Source: Gemmatimonadota bacterium
GTDB lineage: Bacteria > Gemmatimonadota > Gemmatimonadetes > Gemmatimonadales > GWC2-71-9
DNA length: 64,000 bases
Reading direction: 5' to 3'
NCBI GenBank assembly: GCA_025357945.1
Contig: JANYLJ010000032.1
Span: 2,501 to 66,500, forward strand
Positions 54,715-63,651 of the stretch are shown piece by piece. A program made the position numbers and the translations under genes. Below the pieces are notes generated by a model. That model did no database searches. It had not been told where the DNA came from and saw nothing but the letters and a program-made list of their open reading frames with translations. The number at the start of each line of letters is the position of its first letter. Position 1 is the stretch's first letter.

Positions 54715-55671
54715 CTACTCCACAATCCGCCGCACGCCGATCCATCGCCGCAGCCAGAGCCGCCCTTCGGTATCGTCGTCCGCGAGGCGGCTCAGCCGCA
54801 CGCCTTTGGACGCGCTGTGGATGAACTTTCCTTCGCCGATATACAAGCCCACATGGGTCGGTTCGTCGCCGTGTTCTGAGAAGACGAGAATGTCACCCGG
54901 GAGCAGGGCTTCCAGGTCACGACGAAACGCGACGCCCGCGATGGCCTGACCGGCCGATGTGCGCGGGATCGCAAAGCCGTATTGGCTGTAGGCAAATTGA
55001 ATCAGTCCCGAACAATCGAACCCGCCGTTGCCGTCCCCGGTGCCGCCCCACACGTACGGTTGCCCCATCTCTTCAAGCGCCGTCCGCACGACATTTCCCA
55101 GCAGCTGCGCTTTCGCCTCCGGAATGCCGCGGGCCCGCAGGATCTCCGCGATCGGCGGCAGGACGTACAGCCCAGCGCCTTCCGGTTGCAGGGTCAGGTC
55201 GTGGTGGCGGGCGCGATATCCGAGCGCCAAGCCGACCTCAATGCCCGTTCGTCCGTCGAACGTAAAGCTCCGGTACCGAGCCTCGGCCATGAGGCGCGCC
55301 GAACCGAGTATGACGATCGGCATCCGGATGCCGAACGAGGCCGCCCCCCAAAGCCGCTGCTGGCCACCAAATCCAATGCCACCCGCCAGCCCGGCGAAGA
55401 GTGTCGGCACCCCTCGGGCAGCGCTGAGAAGCGTGAAATCGCCGCCGAAACCATACAGCTCGCCCTCGGCCGGCCGCGCACCGGGGAGAATGAGGAACGA
55501 GCCGTCCACGCCGAGCGGACCAGTCAGGTCCTGCTGCAGCGCGATGCGCCAGCTCGTTTCGGTCGAGTTGCCGGCGAGAACCTTGCCCACGTAGAGAAAG
55601 CCGCCGTCTTGTGCCGCCAGTGGCGCGACAACTGCCGCGGCCGAGAGGACGGCGATCAGCACTGGCCTCAC
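54715..55671 (-). CDS. Beta-barrel-like protein fused to NlpC/P60 peptidase
   Basis: A 318-residue exported protein from GTG (GTGA overlap with the gene upstream). After the signal peptide (MRPVLIAVLSAAAVVAPLAA) residues about 25-170 look like membrane beta-strands ending in aromatic residues (SWRIALQQDLTGPLGV, AEARYRSFTFDG, VGLALGYRARHHDL). Residues about 190-318 are an NlpC/P60 cysteine peptidase: Cys in GGFDCSGLIQFAYS, His in THVGLYIGEGKFIHSAS. It probably cuts peptidoglycan peptide bridges near the outer membrane. Confidence 0.85.
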   Translation of the reverse strand: MRPVLIAVLSAAAVVAPLAAQDGGFLYVGKVLAGNSTETSWRIALQQDLTGPLGVDGSFLILPGARPAEGELYGFGGDFTLLSAARGVPTLFAGLAGGIGFGGQQRLWGAASFGIRMPIVILGSARLMAEARYRSFTFDGRTGIEVGLALGYRARHHDLTLQPEGAGLYVLPPIAEILRARGIPEAKAQLLGNVVRTALEEMGQPYVWGGTGDGNGGFDCSGLIQFAYSQYGFAIPRTSAGQAIAGVAFRRDLEALLPGDILVFSEHGDEPTHVGLYIGEGKFIHSASKGVRLSRLADDDTEGRLWLRRWIGVRRIVE

Positions 55672-55988
55672 GGCGGGCTGTCCTGCTCGGCATCGTCGGG
55701 ATGAATCAACCGCTGGACCAACGCAGACTCGGGCACCCCTTGCGCGGTCATCTCCAGGGTGTGGCGGAGGCCGGGGTGCTCGCGAAGCAGCCGCATCCAG
55801 AGCACCAGCCCGGCGATGGCAGCGAGCAGCGACAGGCCGATGGTGAGCCCGAGTGCCGCGTCCGGGGCAAGCGTCGGGGCGACCACCAAGCCGATGGTCG
55901 CCCCGATTCCCGCCGCCAAGATGAGCACAAGAGGTGTCAGCAGCCAACCGGCGGCACGAAACAACAGCCGCGCGAGGCGGCGAGGCAT
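55668..55988 (-). CDS. Small two-helix membrane protein
   Basis: A 106-residue protein with two membrane segments (WLLTPLVLILAAGIGATIGLVV region and AALGLTIGLSLLAAIAGLVLW, in part) and a charged C-terminus (HPGLRHTLEMTAQGVPE). No family recognised. Its stop overlaps the start of the NlpC/P60 gene by GTGA. The ATG at 55988 lies ten bases after the next upstream gene and is preferred. Confidence 0.65.
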   Translation of the reverse strand: MPRRLARLLFRAAGWLLTPLVLILAAGIGATIGLVVAPTLAPDAALGLTIGLSLLAAIAGLVLWMRLLREHPGLRHTLEMTAQGVPESALVQRLIHPDDAEQDSPP

Positions 55989-55998
55989 CGTGATGCCT

Positions 55999-56628
55999 TC
56001 AGCCGCGCCGGCTACCGCGCGCGCTGACGACGTTCGCCAGGGCGAGGCCAGGCAGTACCGCCACGGCGAACGTCGGAACGTTCCAGCTGGCACCCGGGAA
56101 ATGGGTGAACGCTGCGATGGCGCCGCAAGTCGCTGAGGCAATCGTTACCAGGGCGATCGCCGACGGCACCGACGCCTCGCCCGACTTGTTGGCCTGGTTG
56201 GCAAGAATCCAGCCGCCCATCCAGGACAGATATGTGCCGACCATCCACCACACCGGAAGGTACCACCAGATCGAGCCGCCACCGATCTCACGCCAGCGAT
56301 TGGTGTACACGTGCAACGTCTGCAGGATGAAGGCGTCGAGCAGGAGGAACACCCACGTCGCCCCGAGGCCGATGCCGGCAGCGCCGGCGATCCCCTCGAT
56401 CGTGCGCGGACGCGTCAGCGTGCCGGGGTAGAAGATCGTGATCATGGTACCGATAAAAACGAAGATCCCGGTCAGCACATGGTCCACGGTGCCGTCGAGG
56501 CTCTTGTTGACGACGGAAACCACGACCACGAATACGGCCTGAATCAGTGCCAGCGTGATTGAGCCGCGGACGACGCGACGGAGTTCAGTGTTGTCGTATT
56601 CGCCTTCAAGCTGGACCGCGGTGGCCAT
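55999..56628 (-). CDS. Polytopic membrane protein of unknown function
   Basis: A 209-residue protein with about six helices, for example ITLALIQAVFVVVVSVVN, TGIFVFIGTMITIFY and YLPVWWMVGTYLSWMGGW, and a short cytoplasmic N-terminus (MATAVQLEGEYDNTELRR). No known family. It lies between the UbiA gene and small envelope proteins in the long minus-strand operon. Confidence 0.65.
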   Translation of the reverse strand: MATAVQLEGEYDNTELRRVVRGSITLALIQAVFVVVVSVVNKSLDGTVDHVLTGIFVFIGTMITIFYPGTLTRPRTIEGIAGAAGIGLGATWVFLLLDAFILQTLHVYTNRWREIGGGSIWWYLPVWWMVGTYLSWMGGWILANQANKSGEASVPSAIALVTIASATCGAIAAFTHFPGASWNVPTFAVAVLPGLALANVVSARGSRRG

Positions 56629-56672
56629 GCGGGTCTCCGGGGGTGGCTGGGTACGGCGAAAAAATAGCCGGT

Positions 56673-57566
56673 CTACGCGGCCCACGCCAAGAGCACGGCC
56701 ACGTCCGTCAGCGCCCACGCAGCGAGCGCGTGGTACATGGCGCGTTGATGCTCCACTGTTGACCACACCCGGGCGTTGCGCAACCACGGGGCGAGCACCG
56801 CCGCCCAGGCGGTAGCGGCGATCACCAGGGCGCCCCACCGCTTGAGGTCGCCGCCGTACCAGCCGCTCCGCCAGCCGGCCATTGCGAGCATGCCGAAGGC
56901 AACGGTGGCGCAGAAGACGGCGACGGTGAGACTCCCGCGCACACCGAGACGAAGGGCGAGCGTGCGATCACCGCGAGCGCGGTCCTCGTCCATCTGATAC
57001 AGCTGGGTGAGCGGATAGAGTGCGGCAAAGAGCGGCGTGAACGACCAGAGCACTGGCGCCAGGGCACCCTCGAGCGGGCGGCCGGTGATTGCCCACGCGG
57101 CGTAGGGCGTCAGCGTCCCGAAGCCGAGCATGTTGATGACCCAATCCATCCCCGCGACGGACTTCAGTCGGAATGGCGGTACCGAATACCCGATCGACAT
57201 CAGCCCGCAGATGATGTACAGGGTGCGGTACGTTGCCGGTAGCTGCCATGTGAGCGCGAGCCCGGCGGCCATCAACATCGCCCCGACGAGCGCGAGGTGG
57301 CGCGGTGGTCGCGGCGGATGGCGCAGGAAGGCGATGTCGCCCTCGTCGCGGTCGAAGGCGGAGTTGAGCGCCAGCGTCCCGCCGTTGAGCAACACGACCC
57401 ACGAAGCGATACCGAGCCAGGCGCGCCCGCTGGGGGCATGGAGGCCGGCGGCGAGGAACCAGCCGAGGGCGGTGTGCGCCGCCATCACGGGCCACTCGGC
57501 CGGACGAAGGTGCTGCAGGTACGGGGCGATCCCGCCGGTACGGCTGCGCGGTGCGACGGTGCTCAT
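56673..57566 (-). CDS. UbiA-family prenyltransferase
   Basis: A 297-residue polytopic enzyme that attaches an isoprenoid chain to an aromatic or other acceptor. The two Asp-rich motifs are NSAFDRDEGDIAFL and YQMDEDRARGDRTLALRLG. The first differs from the canonical NDxxDxxxD, so the exact acceptor (quinone, heme or tetrapyrrole) cannot be named. It overlaps coaX by ATGA. Confidence 0.87.
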   Translation of the reverse strand: MSTVAPRSRTGGIAPYLQHLRPAEWPVMAAHTALGWFLAAGLHAPSGRAWLGIASWVVLLNGGTLALNSAFDRDEGDIAFLRHPPRPPRHLALVGAMLMAAGLALTWQLPATYRTLYIICGLMSIGYSVPPFRLKSVAGMDWVINMLGFGTLTPYAAWAITGRPLEGALAPVLWSFTPLFAALYPLTQLYQMDEDRARGDRTLALRLGVRGSLTVAVFCATVAFGMLAMAGWRSGWYGGDLKRWGALVIAATAWAAVLAPWLRNARVWSTVEHQRAMYHALAAWALTDVAVLLAWAA

Positions 57567-58342
57567 CCGAGCAGGTGCAGCGATTCAGCCGCGATGCGAA
57601 GCCCATGCAACGTGAGGTCGGCATTCACGACGTCGATCGTCGTCATCAGCGGTACCACGAGGGCCGCGAGCCCGCCGGTCGCGATGATCTGGGGTCGTTG
57701 TCCGCCCGGCCATTCGGCCAGGATCCGGCGGACCATGCCATCCGCTGCGTCTGCCGCACCAAAGAGCACGCCAGCGCGAATGTTGTCCTCGGTGCTTCGA
57801 CCGATGGCGCGCGTTGGGGGGAGCAGGTCTGTCGCAGTGAGCTTCGCAGCCCGGCGAATCAGCTGGTCCGCCGACGTGCGCAGGCCGGGCATGATCGATC
57901 CACCGATGAAGCGACGATCCGCGGTGATGCAGTTGAATGTTGTTGCCGTGCCAAAGCCGACGACGACGCTATCGCCGGGGTACAAGGCGAGGGCGCCGAG
58001 GGCGTTGGCGATCCGGTCGGCGCCCACGGCGAACGGTTCGTCGACATCGAGCTCGAGCGGGAGGACAGTGCGCGGATCGACCACCCCGACTCGTCCGTCG
58101 ATCGACAGATGCACGGCCGGAATGAGCGCCTGAGTCACGCCGGGAACGACCGAGCCGACACAGCAGGCGCGAATTTCCGCTGGCGAATGGCCGGCGCGGA
58201 TCGCGAACGACTCCAGGGCGAGCGCCCATTCATCCGGCGTGCGTTCGACATTCGTGGTGAGGCGCCAGCGACCGACCAGTTCCGCCCCGCGGAACAGGCC
58301 GGTCGTGACTTCGCTGTTACCGACGTCGATGACGAGGAGCAT
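57563..58342 (-). CDS. coaX: Type III pantothenate kinase
   Basis: The first step of coenzyme A synthesis, by the ASKHA-fold enzyme. The 259 residues contain LLVIDVGNSEVTTGLF, the VGADRIANALGALAL motif with the catalytic Asp, and FGTATTFNCI. A longer open frame upstream runs through birA and is ignored. It follows birA after 16 bases, the classic birA-coaX pair. Confidence 0.96.
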   Translation of the reverse strand: MLLVIDVGNSEVTTGLFRGAELVGRWRLTTNVERTPDEWALALESFAIRAGHSPAEIRACCVGSVVPGVTQALIPAVHLSIDGRVGVVDPRTVLPLELDVDEPFAVGADRIANALGALALYPGDSVVVGFGTATTFNCITADRRFIGGSIMPGLRTSADQLIRRAAKLTATDLLPPTRAIGRSTEDNIRAGVLFGAADAADGMVRRILAEWPGGQRPQIIATGGLAALVVPLMTTIDVVNADLTLHGLRIAAESLHLLG

Positions 58343-58358
58343 CAGCAGGAATCTCGCG

Positions 58359-59069
58359 TCACGACCGCACCGCCACCACCCCGGCCAGCACTTCGCGCAC
58401 CGGTCCGGCATCGGTACGCACCCGGAGCGCCCCGGCGTCGGTAATCCCCTCGGCCGTTCCCGCCACCGGTTCGGTGACCCGGGCGCCGGCCAGCGCATCG
58501 CGCAGGGCATAGGCCTGCAGTTCAGCGGGCGTGAGCGGACCGGCGCCCCTCGCGGCGAGCGCGACCGCTGCCGCGACGGGCTCGGCCAGCGCCGTGGGGT
58601 CCGCCGCCGGATCCCAGGACTGGATCGCTGCAGCGACACCGTCGAGTTCTGCGGGCACCTGATTGCGGACGTTGATGCCGAGCCCGACCACGATCCACTG
58701 ACAGTGCCCGTTCCCCCACCGTGCCTCGCAGAGGATGCCGGCGAGTTTGCGCCCGCCGATGACGATATCGTTGGGCCACTTGAGGCCGAGGCGCGGCAGC
58801 GCCGGGCAGAGCAGCTCGAGCACGGCGGCAGTCGCCAACCCGACCCGGAGCGACAGCGCTTCGAGCGCATCGGTACGGGACGGTCGCGCGATGACCGACA
58901 GCCACAGCCCGCCGGTTTCGGACGACCAGGCGCGACCGCGAGTGCCGCGCCCCAGCGTCTGGCGCGCCGCGACGACGGCAGTGCCGTGCATCGCCCCGTC
59001 CTGGGCGCGCCCATGCGCAGTCTCCATCGTGCTCGCGAGTTCAGTGAAACGGATCAGATCAGGCGGCAT
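58359..59069 (-). CDS. birA: Biotin-[acetyl-CoA-carboxylase] ligase, short form
   Basis: Attaches biotin to carboxylase carrier proteins. The 236 residues carry the biotinyl-AMP motif GRGTRGRAWSSETGG and KWPNDIVIGGRKLAGILCEA (in part), but no N-terminal helix-turn-helix, so it is not a biotin repressor. Its start overlaps the uppP stop by 11 bases. Confidence 0.94.
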   Translation of the reverse strand: MPPDLIRFTELASTMETAHGRAQDGAMHGTAVVAARQTLGRGTRGRAWSSETGGLWLSVIARPSRTDALEALSLRVGLATAAVLELLCPALPRLGLKWPNDIVIGGRKLAGILCEARWGNGHCQWIVVGLGINVRNQVPAELDGVAAAIQSWDPAADPTALAEPVAAAVALAARGAGPLTPAELQAYALRDALAGARVTEPVAGTAEGITDAGALRVRTDAGPVREVLAGVVAVRS

Positions 59070-59883
59070 TCATGCGCAGCAGGTGCAGGGCGGCCAACAC
59101 CAGAATGACCGCACCGAACGCGATGCGATACCAGGCGAAGACGCGGAACGAGTGCGACTGGATGAAGCGCAGGAAACCACGGATGACGATCAATGCGGAG
59201 ACGAATGAAACGGCGGTGCCCACGGCGAAGAGTGGAATGTCCGCGTGGGTGAACAGGTGGCGGCTCTTGAAGGCATCGTATCCCGCCGCCGCAATCAGCG
59301 TCGGGATCGCGAGCAGGAACGAGAATTCAGTCGCGGCGGGACGCGACAACCCGAGCGCGTATCCGCCGAGGATGGTCGCCGCGGAACGGGACGTGCCGGG
59401 AATCAAGGCGAGGACCTGGGCGCAGCCGACGCCGACTGCCTGACGGATCGACATGGCGTGGACGTCGCCGGTCGTCACGGTCGGGCGGCGCCACTCCATC
59501 ACGAGGATCACGATGCCGCCAACGATGAACGCCGCGGCCACGGTGACCGGCGTGAAGAGATGCGCCTTGATCCAATGGTGGAGCCCCAGCCCGACCAGTG
59601 CCGCGGGGAGAAACGCGAACCCGAGATTGAGCGCGAGGCGTTGCTCCGTGGGTGCGCTGAAGATGCGGCCAACCAGGGTAGCGAGCACCGTGCGATAGTG
59701 CCACACTACCGCGAGGATCGCACCGACCTGGATCACGATCTCGAAGGTCGCCGCGCGTTCGCCGACGTACCCGAGCAGCGACCCCGCGACGATCAGGTGT
59801 CCGGTGGACGAGACCGGGAGGAATTCGGTGATCCCCTCGACCAACCCGAGAATCACGGCGATCAGCATCAGCGGCACCGGCAT
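59059..59883 (-). CDS. uppP: Undecaprenyl-diphosphatase
   Basis: Recycles the lipid carrier for peptidoglycan and O-antigen. The 274 residues have eight helices, the active-site EGITEFLPVSSTGHLIV and the PGTSRSAATILGGY motif. The ATG shares one base with the bshA stop (TGATG). Confidence 0.96.
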   Translation of the reverse strand: MPVPLMLIAVILGLVEGITEFLPVSSTGHLIVAGSLLGYVGERAATFEIVIQVGAILAVVWHYRTVLATLVGRIFSAPTEQRLALNLGFAFLPAALVGLGLHHWIKAHLFTPVTVAAAFIVGGIVILVMEWRRPTVTTGDVHAMSIRQAVGVGCAQVLALIPGTSRSAATILGGYALGLSRPAATEFSFLLAIPTLIAAAGYDAFKSRHLFTHADIPLFAVGTAVSFVSALIVIRGFLRFIQSHSFRVFAWYRIAFGAVILVLAALHLLRMNAA

Positions 59884-61010
59884 CAGCTGGCCAGCACCTT
59901 TTGATAGAACGCTTCGTACTGCGGCACGACGACGTCGGTCGAGAAGTCGCCTGCGCGCGCGAGCGCCGCCTCGCGCATGCGCGCGTGCCGGGGAGGGTCT
60001 CTGAGCAGATCGATCGCCCGCCGGGCCATCGCTTCGACCGACCCCACCGGCTCGAGCAGGCCTTCCACCCCGTCGGTGACGACTTCGGGGATACCGCCGA
60101 CCCGGGCCGCGAGCACCGGCGTGCCGCACGCCATCGCTTCCAGTGCCGCGAGGCCGAACGACTCCGTTTGCGACGGGAGGACGAAGAGATCCGCGGCGGC
60201 AAGCAACGGCGCGACGCTGTCGATGCGACCAAGAAAATGGACGTGTTCGCTGATGCCCAGGTCGCGCGCCTCCTGCTCGCCGTCATTCCGGTCGGGCCCA
60301 TCACCAACCATCATCAGCGTGGCCGGCATCGCCTTGCGCAGCCGTGCAAAGATGCGAATCACGTCCTTCACCCGTTTCACTTCGCGGAAGTTTGACACGT
60401 GGACGAGCAGCTTGTGCCCGGACGGAACCAGGGATTCGCGAGGTGCCGCAACGGCGGGGCTGTATTCCGCCAAGTTCACGAAGTTCGGAATCACCGCGAG
60501 TTCGCACTGGATGCAGCCAAACGCACGGTACGTTTCGTCACGCAGGAAGTTGGACACCGCCGTGACGCCGTTGGACTGCTCGATTGAGAACTTCGAGATG
60601 GCGTAGAACGACGCTTCCTGCCCCACGAGCGTGATGTCGGTACCGTGCAGCGTGGTGATCACCTTGATCGGGTGGGTTTCGCGCAACATCTCGCGCGCCA
60701 GAAACGCCGTGGTCGCATGGGGAATCGCGTAATGCACATGCAGCAGGTCAAGCTTCTCCTGCATGGCGATCTCATACTGTCGAGACGCCAGCGCCAATTC
60801 GTACGGATAGTGGTCGAAGAGCGGGTAGCGACTCATCTCGGTGTCGACTTCGTGAAAGAGGACGCCCTTGGTGTACCCACGAAGCCGGAAGGGCGACTGA
60901 TACGTGATGAAGTGGACCTCGTGGCCTCGCCTGGCCAGGTCGAGGCCGAGCTCGGTGGCGACGGCACCGGAGCCGCCATACGTCGGGTAACAGGTTATGC
61001 CGATCTTCAT
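59883..61010 (-). CDS. bshA: N-acetyl-alpha-D-glucosaminyl L-malate synthase (bacillithiol synthesis)
   Basis: First step of bacillithiol synthesis: joins GlcNAc to malate. The 375-residue glycosyltransferase family 4 protein starts MKIGITCYPTYGGSGAVATE, with HGTDITLVGQEASFY, VSNFREVKRVKDVI and the PSQTESFGLAALEAMACGTP motif typical of BshA. The ATG overlaps the miaA stop by four bases. A YpdA-type reductase is at 5.7 kb; bshB and bshC are not in the window. Confidence 0.93.
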   Translation of the reverse strand: MKIGITCYPTYGGSGAVATELGLDLARRGHEVHFITYQSPFRLRGYTKGVLFHEVDTEMSRYPLFDHYPYELALASRQYEIAMQEKLDLLHVHYAIPHATTAFLAREMLRETHPIKVITTLHGTDITLVGQEASFYAISKFSIEQSNGVTAVSNFLRDETYRAFGCIQCELAVIPNFVNLAEYSPAVAAPRESLVPSGHKLLVHVSNFREVKRVKDVIRIFARLRKAMPATLMMVGDGPDRNDGEQEARDLGISEHVHFLGRIDSVAPLLAAADLFVLPSQTESFGLAALEAMACGTPVLAARVGGIPEVVTDGVEGLLEPVGSVEAMARRAIDLLRDPPRHARMREAALARAGDFSTDVVVPQYEAFYQKVLAS

Positions 61011-61933
61011 GCAGCGATTCGCTCCCATGCCGCGGCGAGCGCGGCGGCGATCTGATCGGGGGGACGTGTCGCGTCGAGCGTGAGCACGTCGTCTCCCAGT
61101 TGATGACGAAACCAGGTTTCCTGTCGCTTGGCGTACTGGCGCGTGCTCGTGGCAATCGCGTCCACCAGCGCTTCTCGCGCCAGCTGACCGTGCAGCACCG
61201 CCACCGCTTCACGAACGCCCACACCATCCATACCCGGCCCGGCAGTCGGCGCGCCCTCCGCTAACGCCGTTGCGACCTCTTCCAGGAGGCCGCGGCGCAC
61301 CATCTCCTCGGCGCGGGCCAGAATCCGCTGGTGGAGCACCGGACGCGGTACGGTGAGCCGGACGATCCATGGATCGACGCTCCCCTGCACCGCCGCCGTA
61401 CGCTGCCACCAGGACAACGGTCGCCCGGTCAGCAGGGCGATCTCGATTGCCCGCGCCGCGCGCTGCCGGCCACCGCCACCCGCGAAGCCGGGATCGAGCC
61501 GCGTGGCCCAGCGCACCAGCGTCGGGTGGTCCATTCCGTCGGTTACCGTCGTCGTCTGGTCCCGCCGCGGGCGATCCAGCGGCGGTTCCGCGAACAGTCC
61601 GTGTGCCAGTGCCTTGACGTAGAGCCCAGTGCCGCCGACGACGACTGGAAGATTGCCTCGTTGGCGGATCGAGGAAATGACCTGGGCCGCTTCGAGGGCG
61701 AATCGTCCCGCGCTGTAACGCTCGCCGGGGCGTACCAGGTCGATCAGGTGATGCACAACGCGCTGTCGCTCCCGCGGCGTCGGCTTGGCAGTGGCGATGT
61801 CGAGGCCGCGGTACACCTGGCGCGAATCGGCGGACACGATCTCGATCGGCCAGATGGCAGCGAGCGCGAGGGCCACAGCGGTCTTGCCGATCCCGGTCGG
61901 GCCGACGAGGATCGGCGTCCTAGCGCCTCCCAA
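61007..61933 (-). CDS. miaA: tRNA dimethylallyltransferase, TTG start
   Basis: Adds the isopentenyl group to A37 of UNN-decoding tRNAs. The 308 residues show PILVGPTGIGKTAVALALAA, SADSRQVYRGLDIATAKPT and GGTGLYVKALAHGLF. TTG at 61933, with GGAG seven bases upstream, is the best start and directly precedes the P-loop. It overlaps the mutL 3' end by 14 bases, the common mutL-miaA order. Confidence 0.95.
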   Translation of the reverse strand: MGGARTPILVGPTGIGKTAVALALAAIWPIEIVSADSRQVYRGLDIATAKPTPRERQRVVHHLIDLVRPGERYSAGRFALEAAQVISSIRQRGNLPVVVGGTGLYVKALAHGLFAEPPLDRPRRDQTTTVTDGMDHPTLVRWATRLDPGFAGGGGRQRAARAIEIALLTGRPLSWWQRTAAVQGSVDPWIVRLTVPRPVLHQRILARAEEMVRRGLLEEVATALAEGAPTAGPGMDGVGVREAVAVLHGQLAREALVDAIATSTRQYAKRQETWFRHQLGDDVLTLDATRPPDQIAAALAAAWERIAA

Positions 61934-63647
61934 AACGGTGCTCCAGTTCCGTTGTCGGCAGCTGCACGATCGTCGACCGACCGTGCACGTCATGCGGTGG
62001 CAGTTCGCAGGCGAACAGGCGGCCAAGTAACTCACGCATGCTGCGCTCGTCGAGCGTCTGGCCCGCCTTCACTGCGGCGCGGCAGGCGTACGTCGCGGCG
62101 AAGCGCTCCAACCGATTGGCCCAACCGCCGAACCTCCCGCGGGCAAGATCGGCCACCATCTCGCGGAAGCAAGCCGCGGCGGCGAAGCGCGGATGGGGAT
62201 TCGGAACACCGTGAATCGCCACCGTCCGTCCGCCGAAGGGTTCCACCTCGTAGCCGATCTGGCGGAGCTCCTCGCCGTGGGAAGCCACAACGTCGAGCTC
62301 CTCATCGGTGAGTTCGATCGTGATCGGCAATAACAGTCGTTGCGCCGGCAGCCCCTCGCTCCGCAGGTGGCGCATCACCTCTTCATAGATGACCCGTTCG
62401 TGCGCCGAGTGCTGATCGACGATGACGAGCCCGTCGGGCGACTCGTAGCAGAGGTAGGTGTCGGCGAGCTGCAGCAGCGCTGGCCCGACGAATTGGCCGG
62501 GGTCGGCGGACGGATTGGTCAGCAGGCCTGGCGTGCCAACGTTGTCGGTGAGCGGCGCGAAGAGGTCTGTCGGCATCTCGGGTGGTGCTGCGCGCCACAC
62601 CGGCCGCGGCGCCATCAGCGGTGCGTCGCCGACGGTTGCGGCGGCGTCGAGGCGGCCGAGCGCGTTGCGGACCGCCTCTTCAACGGCGCGTTCGACGGCA
62701 AACCGATCGCGGAAGCGCACCTCGAGCTTGGCCGGGTGCACGTTCACGTCGACTTCGCCCGGATCGACCTGGACGTGGAGGAAGAGCGACGGCCGATCGC
62801 CGGGGTGGATGGCTGAACGGTACCCGGCTTCGGCGGCACGGACGAGGAACGAGTCGCGAAAGGGGCGGCCGTTGACGAGCAACTGTGCCCGGCGACCCGT
62901 CGGCTGGGCATCGGCTGGCCGCTGCGCGAACCCGGTGATGTGAACACCACCGACAGCGAACTCCACCGGGATCAGCGTGCGCACCACATCCGCGCCCCAG
63001 ACCGCTGCGAGCCGTTCGTCCAGCGACTGGCCGTCGGGAACGATCAGGCGATGACGACCATCGAGGAGCAATTCGAAGCTGATGTCCGGGTGTGAGAGTG
63101 CCAGCGTCGACGTGGCATCCCAGATGGCGCGCGACTCGCTTGCTGCGGACCGCAGAAATTTGCGACGGGCCGGCGTGTTGTAAAAGAGTGCCCGGGCGGT
63201 GACCGTGGTGCCGCGCTGCCGCGGCATCTCGCGGACCTGATCGAGCCGACCGCCAGTCACGCTGACTTCCGCGCCATCACCGTCGTGGATGGCGGAGCAC
63301 ACGGTGAATCGCGACACCGAGGCGATGGCCGGAAGCGCCTCGCCGCGGAAGCCGAACGTGGCGATACCGACGAGATCGCTGACCGCGTGGATCTTGCTGG
63401 TCGCGTGACGATCGAGGGAGAGGATTGCCTCGTCACGCGTCATGCCACCACCGTTATCGGCCACTTCGATCAGCGTCTTGCCACCATTCTCGACCGCCAC
63501 CCGCACGTGCCGCGCACCGGCATCGAGCGCGTTTTCGATCAGTTCCTTGACCACCGACGCCGGTCGCTCGACCACTTCGCCTGCCGCGATCTGGTTGGCG
63601 ACGGCGTCGGGAAGAATCGCGATTCGGCGAATGATTCCGGCTGGCAT
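61920..63647 (-). CDS. mutL: DNA mismatch repair protein MutL
   Basis: Links mismatch recognition to strand cleavage. The N-terminal GHKL ATPase has ENALDAGARHVRV, DNGGGM and TFGFRGEALPAI. The C-terminal part contains VDQHSAHERVIYEEV, the metal-binding endonuclease motif (Ala replaced by Ser), so this MutL is likely a nicking type. 575 residues. It starts four bases after the stop of the partial SH3-like gene. mutS is not in the window. Confidence 0.97.
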   Translation of the reverse strand: MPAGIIRRIAILPDAVANQIAAGEVVERPASVVKELIENALDAGARHVRVAVENGGKTLIEVADNGGGMTRDEAILSLDRHATSKIHAVSDLVGIATFGFRGEALPAIASVSRFTVCSAIHDGDGAEVSVTGGRLDQVREMPRQRGTTVTARALFYNTPARRKFLRSAASESRAIWDATSTLALSHPDISFELLLDGRHRLIVPDGQSLDERLAAVWGADVVRTLIPVEFAVGGVHITGFAQRPADAQPTGRRAQLLVNGRPFRDSFLVRAAEAGYRSAIHPGDRPSLFLHVQVDPGEVDVNVHPAKLEVRFRDRFAVERAVEEAVRNALGRLDAAATVGDAPLMAPRPVWRAAPPEMPTDLFAPLTDNVGTPGLLTNPSADPGQFVGPALLQLADTYLCYESPDGLVIVDQHSAHERVIYEEVMRHLRSEGLPAQRLLLPITIELTDEELDVVASHGEELRQIGYEVEPFGGRTVAIHGVPNPHPRFAAAACFREMVADLARGRFGGWANRLERFAATYACRAAVKAGQTLDERSMRELLGRLFACELPPHDVHGRSTIVQLPTTELEHRFGRR

Positions 63648-63651
63648 AGGC

